From Palsa-147 sp036513895 (GTDB lineage Bacteria > Acidobacteriota > Terriglobia > Acidiferrales > UBA7541), in NCBI GenBank assembly GCA_036513895.1, contig DATBYF010000013.1, forward strand, positions 1 to 64,000: a stretch of DNA of 64,000 nt, in the 5' to 3' direction. A program made the translations under genes and the position numbers. The notes below the pieces were generated by a model, which searched no databases, had not been told where the DNA came from, and saw only the letters and a list, made by a program, of their open reading frames with translations. Positions 26,782 to 36,518 of the stretch are shown here, in pieces. Positions within the stretch are counted from its first letter, which is position 1. Every line of letters starts with the position of its first letter.

Positions 26782-29700
26782 ATGGAGTGTCCTCAGTGTC
26801 ATACCGTCAATCCGCCCACGGCGGCTAGCTGCTCGAAGTGCGGCACCGCGTTTGATTTTGACGGCGCGACGATGGCGGCCGTCACCGCGGCGGTTACCCC
26901 GGCAAGCGAAGTTGGAAAGGGTTGGTCGGTTCCGGCCAACACCCCGGCGACCGGCGGCGTCGCAGCGATGGGCACGTCGCTTCCTCCTGGAACAATCCTC
27001 GGCACGCGTTACGAAATCGTTCAAATGCTTGGGCAGGGCGGCATGGGCGCCGTCTATAAAGCGAAAGACCGCGAACTCGAGCGCTTCGTCGCGCTGAAAG
27101 TGATCCGGCCACAACTGGCGATGGACCCCGAAATCCTCGCGCGCTTCAAACAGGAACTGATCCTCGCTCGGCAAGTAACCCACAAAAACGTGATTCGAAT
27201 CTTCGATCTCGGTGAGGCCGATGGGATCAAGTTCATCACGATGGAATTCATCGAGGGACAGGACCTCAAATCCCTCATCACCGAAAAAGGGAAGCTGAGC
27301 AATGAAGAAATTGTCCGCGTGATGGAGCAGGTGTGTCTCGCGCTCGAAGCGGCTCACGGCGAAGGAGTGGTTCACCGCGATTTGAAGCCGCAGAACATCA
27401 TGCTCGACATGAACGGCAAAGTGGCGGTCATGGACTTCGGGATCGCGCGCTCGACGGAAGCGGGAGGCATGACGCAGACCGGAGCGCTGCTTGGCACGCC
27501 GGAATACATGTCGCCGGAGCAAGTGATGGGCGAGCATGTGGACGCGCGCTCGGATCTTTTTACGCTCGGCGTGATTTTCTATCAGCTGCTCATTGGCGAA
27601 ATGCCTTACAAGGCTGACACGGTGCAGGGCGCGATGTTCAAGCGCACGCGCGAGCGGCCTAAAGCGCCGATCGAGGTGGATCCGACGGTTCCGAAGATGT
27701 TGAGCGATATCACGGCGAAGTGCCTGGAGATGGATCCGAAACTTCGTTATCAGTCCGCGCGAGAAATATTGAGTGATTTGGAAATTTGGCGCGGTGGCGG
27801 GACGAAGGCATTTGCGACGAGTGCTGGTGTTGGCACGACCGTACTGCCAGTTGCTGTTCCTGCTGAGGTTGGGTCGAAGAAGTGGATCGCGGCGGGCGTA
27901 GCGGGGATTGTTTTAATTCTAGCAGCCGCCGGATACGCATTTCGCGGGCGGCTTTTCTCCGGCGCGTCGGGAATGGGAACTGGAGCGCCCGCGATGTCAC
28001 TGGCGATTCTGCCGTTTCGCAATGCTTCGGGCGATCAGTCGCTCGATTGGCTTGGGTCAAGCATGGCGGAGATGCTCAGCACGGACGTGGGCCAGTCGTC
28101 GCAGCTTCGTACGGTTTCGCCAGAGCGCGTCGGGCAGATCCTGAGAGATCTGCGGATCGCGCCGGACGCGACGCTCGACGCACCGACGATTCAGCGCGTC
28201 GCCGAATTCAGCAACGCCGACACGATTGTATCCGGCCAATACGCGAAATTCGGGGATCAAATTCGAATTGATGTGACCGTGCAGGATTTGAAGCGCGGGC
28301 ATTCGACCAAGCTCAAAACTGAAGCGGCGAGCGATAAAGAAATTCTTTCGACAGTAGATCACCTGGCCGCGGACATTCGGCAGAATCTCGATCTCTCGAG
28401 CAGCGCGGTGAAGGAGCTGCAAGCACAATCGTTCAAGCCGTCTTCCACTTCGCTTCCGGCGCTTCGCGATTACGATCAAGGGCTGCAACTTCAGCGGCAG
28501 GGCAAAAATCTAGAAGCGGTGAAGATGTTCGAATCCTCCACCACGGAAGACCCGAATTTTGCGCTGGCATACTCGCAACTCGCGCACACCTACGAAGATC
28601 TCGGCCAGGACAACGAAGCCGAGCAGAATTCGCGAAAAGCCGTCGAGTTGAGCGACAAGCTTCCCGAGGTTGAGAAATATCTGATCGCCGCGCGAAACGA
28701 CGAGATCCTGAACAATTATCCAAAAGCCATCGAAGCGTACCAGAGCATCGTGAAAGTGGCGCCCGATAACGCCGATGTGCTTTTTGATCTTGGCCGGCTG
28801 CAGGAGAGCGCGGGCGCGTTCGATAAGGCGCACGATACTTTCGCGAAGGTGCTTGCGCTCGATCCCAAGCGGGTGGACGGCCTGCTGGCGATGGGCCGCG
28901 TGGAAATCGAAGCGGGAAAAGATCAGTCGGGACTCGACTATCTGAACCGCGCGCAAAGCATGGCCATCGAACTTGGCAACGACGAAGAGAAGGCGCAGAT
29001 ACTGCAAGCCATCGGCATCGCGTACTCCGACCTGAATAAACCGCAGGACGCGCTGCAGAATTTTCAGCAATCGCTTGAAATCAAGCGCCGGCTTGGCTTG
29101 AAGAGAGGGATCGCCGACAGTCTTGAAATGATTGGGCAGATGGAAGCCATCCTCGGAAAAAACGATGTAGCGCTGAAGAATTTCAATGACGCTTTGCAAG
29201 GATATCGTGACATCGGAGACAAAGCGCGCACTGGCGACGTCTTAACCGATATCGCGCGCTTCTACAACGATCACAGCGAATTCGACAAGGCGCTCACGCT
29301 GCTGAAACACGCGCTGCAAATTCAGATCGACGCCGGGAACGAAAACAGTCAGGCGCTGGCGTTGAAAAACATTGGGAACACCTACCTGATGAAGGGCGAT
29401 TACGAGGATGCGCGCACGTATTTTTCGCAGACTCTTTCCCTCTACGAAAAAATCAACGTGCCCACAGATATCGCAGACACACTGCACGATCTGGCCGAGA
29501 CTTCGATGCGGCTCGGTCAATACGATCAAGCCGCGGAGCAATACCTGCGCGCGCTCGATATCCGCCGCACCGCGAGCGACAAGCGAGGCGCGGCGATCGA
29601 ATCGGCGAGCCTCGGAGTTCTCTTCGGCTTTCAAGGACGCTTTGGCGCGGCGCTCAGCTCGGAGCAGGACGCGCTGAAATCCATGCGGGACATTAATGAA

Positions 29701-30372
29701 ACGAGGCAGTGGCTCGCCGAGGTGTTGATCGATTATGGGCGCGCTCAGGCGCAAATCGGCAATAGCGTGGACGCCCGCAAGAGCTTCGACGAGGCGCTCA
29801 AGATAGCGCGCGACACGAAGAACGAAATTCAAGTGGCGCAGGCGCTAAACGATGAGGGCGACAGCTACTTCTATCAGGGAGATTACAAATCCGCCGCACC
29901 GATTTATCAGCAGGCGCTGCAATCGGCATCGAAGACCAGCGATCGGCAACTGACCCTGCTCTCGAAAGTTAGTTTGGCAAAACTCGCGGTTAAGCAAGGA
30001 AATGCAGCATCTGCGGCGGTCACGCTTCGCGGGCTTTCGAATGACGCGGACACGCTTGGGCTGAAATATCTTTCCGTGGATTGCTCCGTTTATCTCGCTG
30101 AGGCGTTGATTGATACCAAAAATTATCCGAAGGCCAAAGATGAATTAAATGGTGCGCTGAATCGCAGCGAGAAGCTCGGACTTCGCGCACTCATCGCACA
30201 GAGTCAATACTTGCTGGGGCGCAACCTTCAGCTTTCCGGCGATGCGAAAGGTGCGGCCAGCCACTTTGACGAAGCGCGTCGGACGCTGGCCGATATTGGG
30301 AGAGAGGCGAAGACAGACTCGGTGGTCAAGCGCACCGATCTGAGTCCCATCGCAGAAGGATCGGCCAAGTGA
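26782..30372 (+). CDS. Ser/Thr protein kinase with N-terminal zinc ribbon and long TPR array
   Basis: A 1196-residue receptor-like kinase. Residues 3-20 form a zinc ribbon (CPQCHTVN...CSKCGTAF). The kinase domain (about 75-335) has LGQGGMGAVYKAKD, ALKVI, HRDLKPQNIM, MDFGIARS and GTPEYMSPEQVMG. One transmembrane helix (WIAAGVAGIVLILAAAGYAF) follows. The outer part starts with a FlgO/TolB-like block (LAILPFRNASGDQSLDWLGS), then about 15 TPR units to the C-terminus. Paralogous in plan to 13105-16221 but with the extra zinc ribbon and a longer repeat array. The next gene starts 138 nt later. Confidence 0.93.
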   Translation: MECPQCHTVNPPTAASCSKCGTAFDFDGATMAAVTAAVTPASEVGKGWSVPANTPATGGVAAMGTSLPPGTILGTRYEIVQMLGQGGMGAVYKAKDRELERFVALKVIRPQLAMDPEILARFKQELILARQVTHKNVIRIFDLGEADGIKFITMEFIEGQDLKSLITEKGKLSNEEIVRVMEQVCLALEAAHGEGVVHRDLKPQNIMLDMNGKVAVMDFGIARSTEAGGMTQTGALLGTPEYMSPEQVMGEHVDARSDLFTLGVIFYQLLIGEMPYKADTVQGAMFKRTRERPKAPIEVDPTVPKMLSDITAKCLEMDPKLRYQSAREILSDLEIWRGGGTKAFATSAGVGTTVLPVAVPAEVGSKKWIAAGVAGIVLILAAAGYAFRGRLFSGASGMGTGAPAMSLAILPFRNASGDQSLDWLGSSMAEMLSTDVGQSSQLRTVSPERVGQILRDLRIAPDATLDAPTIQRVAEFSNADTIVSGQYAKFGDQIRIDVTVQDLKRGHSTKLKTEAASDKEILSTVDHLAADIRQNLDLSSSAVKELQAQSFKPSSTSLPALRDYDQGLQLQRQGKNLEAVKMFESSTTEDPNFALAYSQLAHTYEDLGQDNEAEQNSRKAVELSDKLPEVEKYLIAARNDEILNNYPKAIEAYQSIVKVAPDNADVLFDLGRLQESAGAFDKAHDTFAKVLALDPKRVDGLLAMGRVEIEAGKDQSGLDYLNRAQSMAIELGNDEEKAQILQAIGIAYSDLNKPQDALQNFQQSLEIKRRLGLKRGIADSLEMIGQMEAILGKNDVALKNFNDALQGYRDIGDKARTGDVLTDIARFYNDHSEFDKALTLLKHALQIQIDAGNENSQALALKNIGNTYLMKGDYEDARTYFSQTLSLYEKINVPTDIADTLHDLAETSMRLGQYDQAAEQYLRALDIRRTASDKRGAAIESASLGVLFGFQGRFGAALSSEQDALKSMRDINETRQWLAEVLIDYGRAQAQIGNSVDARKSFDEALKIARDTKNEIQVAQALNDEGDSYFYQGDYKSAAPIYQQALQSASKTSDRQLTLLSKVSLAKLAVKQGNAASAAVTLRGLSNDADTLGLKYLSVDCSVYLAEALIDTKNYPKAKDELNGALNRSEKLGLRALIAQSQYLLGRNLQLSGDAKGAASHFDEARRTLADIGREAKTDSVVKRTDLSPIAEGSAK

Positions 30373-30509
30373 AATCGTTTTTGTCGCAAGTTCGTTCAAG
30401 TTATCGAACTCCTCGCTCCGGACCGTCGTAACTCTAGTATCGCTTTTGCTACTTTGTGATTCCGAGCGGCTGGTCTGCAATCGAGTGGCTGCTACGATGG
30501 CAGCTATTC

Positions 30510-32096
30510 ATGGATACGAAACCTGCCGAGCCTACAACTGCATCCGCAGCGGACGAGCGGAAGATCTCTTTCGATCACTCGTCAGTTCTTGATGACGCTA
30601 CAGCCACTAGCCTCGGAAATTCCGCTCTCGATTTGGCATCGTCATTTCTCAAGAAGAATTATCTCCTCGTAATAGCAGTGTCACTCGCGCTCATCGTTCC
30701 ATGCTTCTGGCACGAACGCATCGAGGCTGGCGATCTGGCGAGCCACACTTATAACGCTTGGCTCGCTCAACTCATCAGCGAAGGAAAAGCGCCCGGTTTG
30801 TGGTTGGCGCGGCAGTGGAACAACGTTCTATTTGATTATTGCTTGAGCGGAGCAGCGAGCATCTTCGGCATTCACGCCGCTGAAAAAATCGCTGTGTCGG
30901 CTTCCGCGCTGCTTTTCTTTTGGGGCGCGTTTGCGTTCATCTGCGCTGTGACGCGACGCAGTGCATGGTACGTGATGCCTGCGCTCGCGATGTTTGCCTA
31001 TGGCTGGACGTTCGAGCAGGGATTCATGAATTATTATTTGTCTCTGGGCCTCGCATTCGCCGGGCTGGCACTTCTATTGCGCGGCCGCGGCTTTGAACGC
31101 GCGCTCGTGTTGCCCCTCGCTCTGCTCGCGTGGATGGCGCATCCGCTTGGATTTGTGTTGCTCGTCAGCGTCGGAGGTTATATCGCGTTGGCGGAGTGGC
31201 TGAGTCCGCGCGTGCGGGGTTTTCTTTTTGGCGGCGCGATCGCTTTTCTCGTGGCAGTGCATTTCTATCTCGGACGTCATTTCAATGTCGTGTGGAATTC
31301 CGGTTCTTTACCGAGCCAACTAATGAGGCTCAACGGCACCGATCAACTTGTGACCTATGGAGCGCAATATCATTTAGTCGCAAATACGATGCTGGCGTTC
31401 CTGCTGGCGTGCGTCGGAGTAGACATCTTCCTGCGATGGCGCGCGAAAGAATCGATGGAAAGTCTTGGTCTGCCTTTACAACTCTATGTGATCGGTGTAG
31501 CGGCAGCGTTGTTGTTGCCGCGCGTGCTGTATTCAACGCAACTGCTCGGCCCGCAAGTGGGCTTGCTGCCAGAGCGGCTTACATCTGTGAGCGCGGTACT
31601 TGCGTTGTGCGTGATCGGTGCGCTGCGGCCGCAAAAATGGCACGTGGCCGGATTCGCGGCGACCGCGGCGGTATTCTTCGTCTACCTGTATGCTGATACC
31701 GGCACGCTCAACCGCATGGAAGCGCAGGCGGAAAAATACGAGCGAGTGTTGCCGCCCGGGCAGCGCATCGTTGCAACAATCTGGCCGTTGCGCGGCTCGC
31801 GCGTGCTGATCGATCATTTTGTGGATCGCGCGTGCATCGGGCAATGCTTTAGCTACGGAAATTACGAACCGTCATCGGGCCAGTTTCGCGTTCGCGCGGC
31901 GCCTGGAAACGGAATTGTCGTTGCAAATTTTCCGGATACCGACGCGATCGAGTCTGGCGATTACGTTGTGCAGCCACAGGACATCCCCATGTTTCAGATT
32001 TTTCAATGCAACGCCAACATGGTTGAGCTGTGCATGCGAGAACTGGTTGCGGGCGAGACTAACAGCCGCATCGGCCTACATCCGAATTCTCGTTAG
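30510..32096 (+). CDS. Multi-pass membrane protein, unknown
   Basis: A 528-residue protein with a soluble N-terminus of about 50 residues and 10-12 hydrophobic segments. An acidic periplasmic-type motif after the first TM (CFWHERIEAGDLASHTYNAW) resembles the first-loop D/E motifs of GT-C or PMT-like glycosyltransferases, but I cannot assign it. The ATG at 30510 is chosen; a GTG at 30456 is possible. It follows the zinc-ribbon kinase on the same strand. Confidence 0.7.
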   Translation: MDTKPAEPTTASAADERKISFDHSSVLDDATATSLGNSALDLASSFLKKNYLLVIAVSLALIVPCFWHERIEAGDLASHTYNAWLAQLISEGKAPGLWLARQWNNVLFDYCLSGAASIFGIHAAEKIAVSASALLFFWGAFAFICAVTRRSAWYVMPALAMFAYGWTFEQGFMNYYLSLGLAFAGLALLLRGRGFERALVLPLALLAWMAHPLGFVLLVSVGGYIALAEWLSPRVRGFLFGGAIAFLVAVHFYLGRHFNVVWNSGSLPSQLMRLNGTDQLVTYGAQYHLVANTMLAFLLACVGVDIFLRWRAKESMESLGLPLQLYVIGVAAALLLPRVLYSTQLLGPQVGLLPERLTSVSAVLALCVIGALRPQKWHVAGFAATAAVFFVYLYADTGTLNRMEAQAEKYERVLPPGQRIVATIWPLRGSRVLIDHFVDRACIGQCFSYGNYEPSSGQFRVRAAPGNGIVVANFPDTDAIESGDYVVQPQDIPMFQIFQCNANMVELCMRELVAGETNSRIGLHPNSR

Positions 32097-32415
32097 TGGT
32101 GGATCTCGCTTGAGCCGCGGCAGCCGGGGTCCCAGCGCTTACAATCCTCGGTTATTACATAGAATTCTGTATTCTCCGCCGCGAGCCTCTGTACGGAACC
32201 CCACAACAAACTGCTACGTACATCGTTTGGTAACGATGACAGTCCCAGTACCTTTAAAAGATTGTTAGATTTTGTTGTTTGCAGATGAAACTGCAGCGCG
32301 TAGAATTTCATCTCCTTCCTGAGGGGTCAGGAAAGATCCCGGACCGAATCCTTACGAGAATTCTGATGTCTCGTTTACGACATCGTTATTTGCCGGGGCT
32401 TGGGAGGATATCCGG
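32097..32415. other. Intergenic leader
   Basis: About 320 bp with no coding signal. A good Shine-Dalgarno (GGGAGGA) lies at its right end in front of 32416. Confidence 0.35.
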
Positions 32416-34176
32416 ATGATTTTTACGAATGAAAACCGCCAACGCATAACCAGGCGAGTGTGCATCGGTTCCTTTCTCCTAGTAGGCCTTGCCTTCGCTT
32501 TTCCCTATTCCACAAGAGCGCAACAGGCGGTCTCGAATCCCGATCAGGTAGTGGACCGCATCGTTGCGGCTGAAAATCGCGAGATTGCCACCATCCGGCA
32601 CTACAGCCCGATCGTCGAGACGTACGTTCAGGAAATGCGCCCGGACAAAGAGCTCGGCAGCATCCCAGCCAATGACCACTATTTCCTCGGCCTCGCGGAT
32701 TTTAAAACGGGAGTGGTAGACCGTTCGCTCCTAAGTAAGCCCAAGGGAGCATTGGCGAAATTTAATCCACTTTCCCACCTCACGGATTTTTTCTTCACGG
32801 AGTACGACCCACAAGGATTCCTCGAGATGGTGTTTGTTGACCGGCGCGGAATCGACCGAGCGCACTATCATTTTGATTTCGTGCGCCGCGAGTTTCTTGG
32901 CGAGGTTCGCTGCCTCGTATTCGATGTGACGCCGCTGCCGTCAACAGGAAGGTTTCGCTTCAAGGGGCGCATCTGGGCGAACGAGAACGATTACACGATC
33001 GTTCGCTTTAACGGGATCGACACGCCAGTTGAGTCTATGGACGGCTTCAATCTCCATTTTGATAGTTGGCGTACCAACATGCGGCCGGGCGTGTGGCTGC
33101 CTACGTACATTTTCAGCGAGGAATCCGGAGCGAAGAAAGGCGTGGCCAGTCCCGTTCGACTCAAGTCGCAGACTCGACTTTGGGGCTACGATTTGAAGGG
33201 TGCGGACCACGAGAGTGAGTTCAGCGAAGTACAGGTGGAAGCGCCCGGCGGAATTCAGGATGCGGCAGCGGCATCACAGGATCCATCTCCGGTCGAGGCA
33301 GAGAGAGAATGGCAGCGAAGGGCCGAGGACAATGTGCTTGAGCGGATGCAACGCGCCGGTTTCATCGCGCCGCCGGGGGCCGTGGACAAGGTCCTCGAGA
33401 CGGTCGTAAACAATATTGAAGTCACAAATAATGTAGAGACTGAGCCGGAGATTCGCTGCAGGGTGCTGTTGACTTCGACGCTCGAAACATTTTCGATTGG
33501 CCACACCATCGTCATTAGCCGCGGTTTGCTCGACGTGCTGCCTGATGAAGCGACTCTGGCCACGATGCTGGCGCAGGAAATGGGCGAGATTCTCATTACA
33601 AAGAAGTTGCCAGACGCGTGGGGATTTAATGATCTGAGCAACGTTTCAACGACAGACATCGTGGCGCGTTTTTCCTTTCACGCTTCACCGCGCGAGATAG
33701 AGGCGGCGAATCAGAAAGCACTCGATCTGCTGAAGAACTCGCCATATAAAGACAAGCTCAAGACGCCGGGCCTCTTTCTGAAACAGCTTGACGCGGAACA
33801 CAAGGCGCTTCCGGCGCTGATCAATCCCAAGCTCGGAGACCGCGTATATCTGGCACAGCAGCTCGAAAATTCGGCGCCTCAGCTTCAGGCGGCCAATCTC
33901 GATCAGATCTCGGCCTTGCCGCTCGGCGGACGCATCAAACTCGATCCGTGGACGGACAAGGTGGAGATGGTCAAGGCGAAGCCTGTTGCGTTGATTTCGG
34001 AGCGGGAAAAGATGCCGTTTGAAGTGACGCCTTTCATGCCGTACCTGACAATTTACACAGCCGCGGGCGCCTCAACACAGACTGCGGAGCAGGCGAAGCG
34101 GGATGCCAGGGCGAACGCGAATACTGTGCCGGCGCAGGTGCCGACGCCGGTTCCGTTGCCGCAACCGCAAGACTGA
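32416..34176 (+). CDS. Exported M48-like protein with degenerate zinc motif
   Basis: A 586-residue protein with an N-terminal signal region (CIGSFLLVGLAFAFPYSTRAQ). The middle (about 60-270) contains a beta-rich domain. The later part resembles the M48 peptidase core: ISRGLLDVLPDEATLATMLAQEMGEIL (359-393 region). Where M48 enzymes have HExxH this protein has QEMGE (387-391), so both zinc His are gone and metalloprotease activity is not expected. A Pro/Gln-rich tail ends the protein. GGGAGG precedes the ATG at 32416. Confidence 0.72.
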   Translation: MIFTNENRQRITRRVCIGSFLLVGLAFAFPYSTRAQQAVSNPDQVVDRIVAAENREIATIRHYSPIVETYVQEMRPDKELGSIPANDHYFLGLADFKTGVVDRSLLSKPKGALAKFNPLSHLTDFFFTEYDPQGFLEMVFVDRRGIDRAHYHFDFVRREFLGEVRCLVFDVTPLPSTGRFRFKGRIWANENDYTIVRFNGIDTPVESMDGFNLHFDSWRTNMRPGVWLPTYIFSEESGAKKGVASPVRLKSQTRLWGYDLKGADHESEFSEVQVEAPGGIQDAAAASQDPSPVEAEREWQRRAEDNVLERMQRAGFIAPPGAVDKVLETVVNNIEVTNNVETEPEIRCRVLLTSTLETFSIGHTIVISRGLLDVLPDEATLATMLAQEMGEILITKKLPDAWGFNDLSNVSTTDIVARFSFHASPREIEAANQKALDLLKNSPYKDKLKTPGLFLKQLDAEHKALPALINPKLGDRVYLAQQLENSAPQLQAANLDQISALPLGGRIKLDPWTDKVEMVKAKPVALISEREKMPFEVTPFMPYLTIYTAAGASTQTAEQAKRDARANANTVPAQVPTPVPLPQPQD

Positions 34177-34202
34177 ACCGGACTTCTTATTTGAGGTTGG
34201 CA

Positions 34203-34227
34203 GGGCCGCTTCCAAACTCAGCGGCCC
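34203..34227 (+). terminator. Rho-independent-like terminator
   Basis: GGGCCGCT and AGCGGCCC form an 8-bp GC-rich stem with a 9-nt loop, followed by GTTCTT, 26 nt after the stop of the M48-like gene. Confidence 0.6.
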
Positions 34228-34399
34228 GTTCTTCAATTGATGTGTTTGCACGTCTTCACGTGATAGCGATTCGCGTGTACTTCTTCTGAAAGTCCTGCGC
34301 ATTGATCTGTTACCGTTGTCCCTATCTCTTCATCGCCGCGCCGAAACGTCGGATGTTCGATATAATCTTTTCGTTTGCCATTGAACAAAGGAGCGAAAA

Positions 34400-34651
34400 A
34401 TGGCGGAGCCATCTTATGAGGAGTTGAAGGCGCGCTTAGCCGAATTGGAAAAGCAGGGAGGAAGTCGCCGTTCGGGTGAGCTGGAATTTAGGGTCGGAGA
34501 GAAAGGTGGAGTCAGCGTATACGGGCTTGGCCGTTTTCCGGTCACGCTCTACTACGAGCAGTGGATCCGGCTTCTGGACTCGAGCGGAAAATTGCTGGCG
34601 TTCCTCGAAGAAAATAAGGCCAACGGCAAGCTAAAGCTTAAGGAAAAGTAG
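34400..34651 (+). CDS. Small conserved-looking hypothetical protein
   Basis: An 83-residue soluble protein. An N-terminal coiled helix (YEELKARLAELEKQ) is followed by a beta-rich segment (LEFRVGEKGGVSVYGLGRFP VTLYYEQW) and a Lys-rich tail. AAAGGAG is 6 nt before the ATG at 34400. Function unknown; the single compact beta unit suggests a small binding protein. It is the last backbone gene before the island. Confidence 0.75.
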   Translation: MAEPSYEELKARLAELEKQGGSRRSGELEFRVGEKGGVSVYGLGRFPVTLYYEQWIRLLDSSGKLLAFLEENKANGKLKLKEK

Positions 34652-34750
34652 AGTCGCAATCGCGAATGGAGACTTGCGGGAACATTTGGAATAATTGCGA
34701 ATAATTTCACAGCAATCGGCGAGCACCGACATTCAATTCACGGAAGAAAT

Positions 34751-34795
34751 TGGGGTGAGCGATGGGATTTGAACCCACGACCCTCGGTGCCACAG
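34751..34795 (-). tRNA. 3' half of tRNA-His (attachment-site remnant)
   Basis: On the minus strand 45 nt read as the 3' part of a tRNA. They comprise anticodon loop CTGTGGC (anticodon GTG), stem strand ACCGA, variable loop GGGTC, T-arm GTGGG-TTCAAAT-CCCAT, acceptor strand CGCTCAC, discriminator C73 and CCA. Anticodon GTG plus C73 identify histidine. The 5' side of the anticodon stem does not pair and no D-arm or 5' acceptor strand is present, so the gene is not functional. Such a fragment is the standard footprint left by tyrosine-recombinase integration into a tRNA. Confidence 0.85.
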
Positions 34796-35211
34796 CTGGA
34801 TAAAGAAATAGCCCGTCTTTGCCTTTCAATGACTTACGTACACGTTGTTGGTCGGTGTTTCGCCCTGTTCCGGCGCGGTCTGTTCCCAATCTGTTCCCCA
34901 GATTGTTCCCACTTTTCGCTATGAAATTTACTGCCTCAGCTTCTCGTGTTCCGCCTTCCCGGCAACGAGGATTCACAAACCTTCGCACTTTTCCTGTGAA
35001 TGCGTTGACGCCCTTAGTTCAATCTCGCGCCCTGATGTCATGTGGGTACGCCAGAACGGGGCGAACAGAACACCGAAAAGGGTTTGGTTTTAAGATTTGA
35101 TGTCTATCATGGGGAGTCTTCCGGCTAGTCTCACTGGCGCTGCGCCCGATTCGGGAGCGACTATAATCTCTTATTCACTCGGCCGCGTTAACGCGAGCGA
35201 TAGGAGTCGGA
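34796..35211. other. Island left end, non-coding
   Basis: No supported gene. On the minus strand at about 34830-34920 a broken frame reads GTIWGTDWEQTAPEQ, reminiscent of integrase C-terminal tails, but stops on both sides prevent assignment. The leader of 35212 contains AGGAG 6 nt before its ATG. Confidence 0.4.
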
Positions 35212-36438
35212 ATGCGGTATCGAGAGATAAATGGTCTAGATGACGTCTCTCACGACGCGCGGGTCGTCGTCGAATTCATCGGCGAGGAGGAGTACCGGCA
35301 AGCGTTGGAAAAAATTGGAACCGATTTGAATTCGAAAGGATTCGTGACTCCGTTCGATGATGCACTCTTCGCATTGGAATTGGACCTTTTGAACCTCGAA
35401 AGGTTGCGGGTGCAATGTTCAGGTACATTTACGTCGCTCCCCGCGCAATGCCACGCAGGCGTGGACTTCTTGCTCGGGCTGGGCCAAACGATACCGGCTC
35501 TCTCTGAAAAAGGTAAGGCTATTTTGCTCGGCCGCATTCGAAAGGGTCTGGATGAAGGTTTGTGGCCGCTTCGACATGAACTCGGGGTCGCCGCGAATCT
35601 CAGCAAGCGTGGCTGGGATATTCAGTTCCACGATTTCGAGAAAGGTGGAGGGTTCGATTTTTTTGTGGCCAAAGATGCTGTGAGCTATGAAATCGAGGCT
35701 AAAGCGATTTCGGCGTTCACAGGGTGGCCCATTAAACCAGACGACCTGAATAAGCTGTTAGTAGAAATCAAGCAACATTTTGAGTGGAACGACACCAGCA
35801 AAATTCCTATCATTGGGGCAACGTTGTCTTCAAGTCTCTTGCCTAACCGGAATGAACTTCAGCGATTGGTTTCGGGATTCAGTACCGTCGCTCGGACTAA
35901 GTCAGGGCTTGTTTTACCTGACGCTCAGATTCGATTTATCGGGGTCATTCCTGATATGACGACCGAAAAATTGATGCTGGCGACTTATGGTCATGCTCGG
36001 ATGCGAAAAACGATAGTCTTGGTCAACCCTAGTCGGCCCAAGCTCATCTTGGAAATTGATTCAACAAAACAGATACAACTGGGTCGGAAGATAATTCAGA
36101 CCATTAACGAGACGACGAGAAAACAGTTTAGCCGCTCGTATCCCGCAGTAATCTGGACACACATAAACTTCATCCCTGCGAAAGACTTTCTAAATTTGAG
36201 CGCACAGCGAGACGGGAGACCTTCTCTCCTAGATTCCATAGCAAATGGAACGCTGACTTCAGACAAACGCAATCATCTGAGTCAACTCGTTTTTTCCGGT
36301 GGGTCTTTTCTACACAAAACTGATTCGGTGGCTCGAAGTTCTTACGAGTTCATTGTGTACAACTCGCCGAGTTGCCGATTCGGAAAGAACGTAATTTTCG
36401 AAGGCGGGCGAACGCATCCCGACCACAAGCCGGCTTAG
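35212..36438 (+). CDS. Putative PD-(D/E)XK nuclease, orphan
   Basis: I know no close family for this 408-residue protein. Residues 121-166 show a restriction-fold pattern: a helix RHELGVAANLSKRGW, then GGGFDFFVAKDAVSYEIEAKAI, giving D149 and E162-A-K164, the D...ExK active site. The region after it is beta/alpha and ends with a Cys/Gly segment. No partner methyltransferase is adjacent. It is the first gene of the island, transcribed alone. A role in DNA cleavage, perhaps against invading DNA, is inferred. Confidence 0.6.
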   Translation: MRYREINGLDDVSHDARVVVEFIGEEEYRQALEKIGTDLNSKGFVTPFDDALFALELDLLNLERLRVQCSGTFTSLPAQCHAGVDFLLGLGQTIPALSEKGKAILLGRIRKGLDEGLWPLRHELGVAANLSKRGWDIQFHDFEKGGGFDFFVAKDAVSYEIEAKAISAFTGWPIKPDDLNKLLVEIKQHFEWNDTSKIPIIGATLSSSLLPNRNELQRLVSGFSTVARTKSGLVLPDAQIRFIGVIPDMTTEKLMLATYGHARMRKTIVLVNPSRPKLILEIDSTKQIQLGRKIIQTINETTRKQFSRSYPAVIWTHINFIPAKDFLNLSAQRDGRPSLLDSIANGTLTSDKRNHLSQLVFSGGSFLHKTDSVARSSYEFIVYNSPSCRFGKNVIFEGGRTHPDHKPA

Positions 36439-36518
36439 TGGCACTACAACCTTTTCTGCGGGTTCTGCCTCACGCCGCAGCCTTCAGTAAACGCTGCCCC
36501 GTTACCTTAGGGAAGGGC

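Noticed and set aside
34820..34990. Integrase C-terminal remnant next to the tRNA-His fragment
   Set aside because: One minus-strand frame reads GTIWGTDWEQTAPEQ, like some integrase tails, but stops lie on both sides and no catalytic motif (R..HRY) is present.
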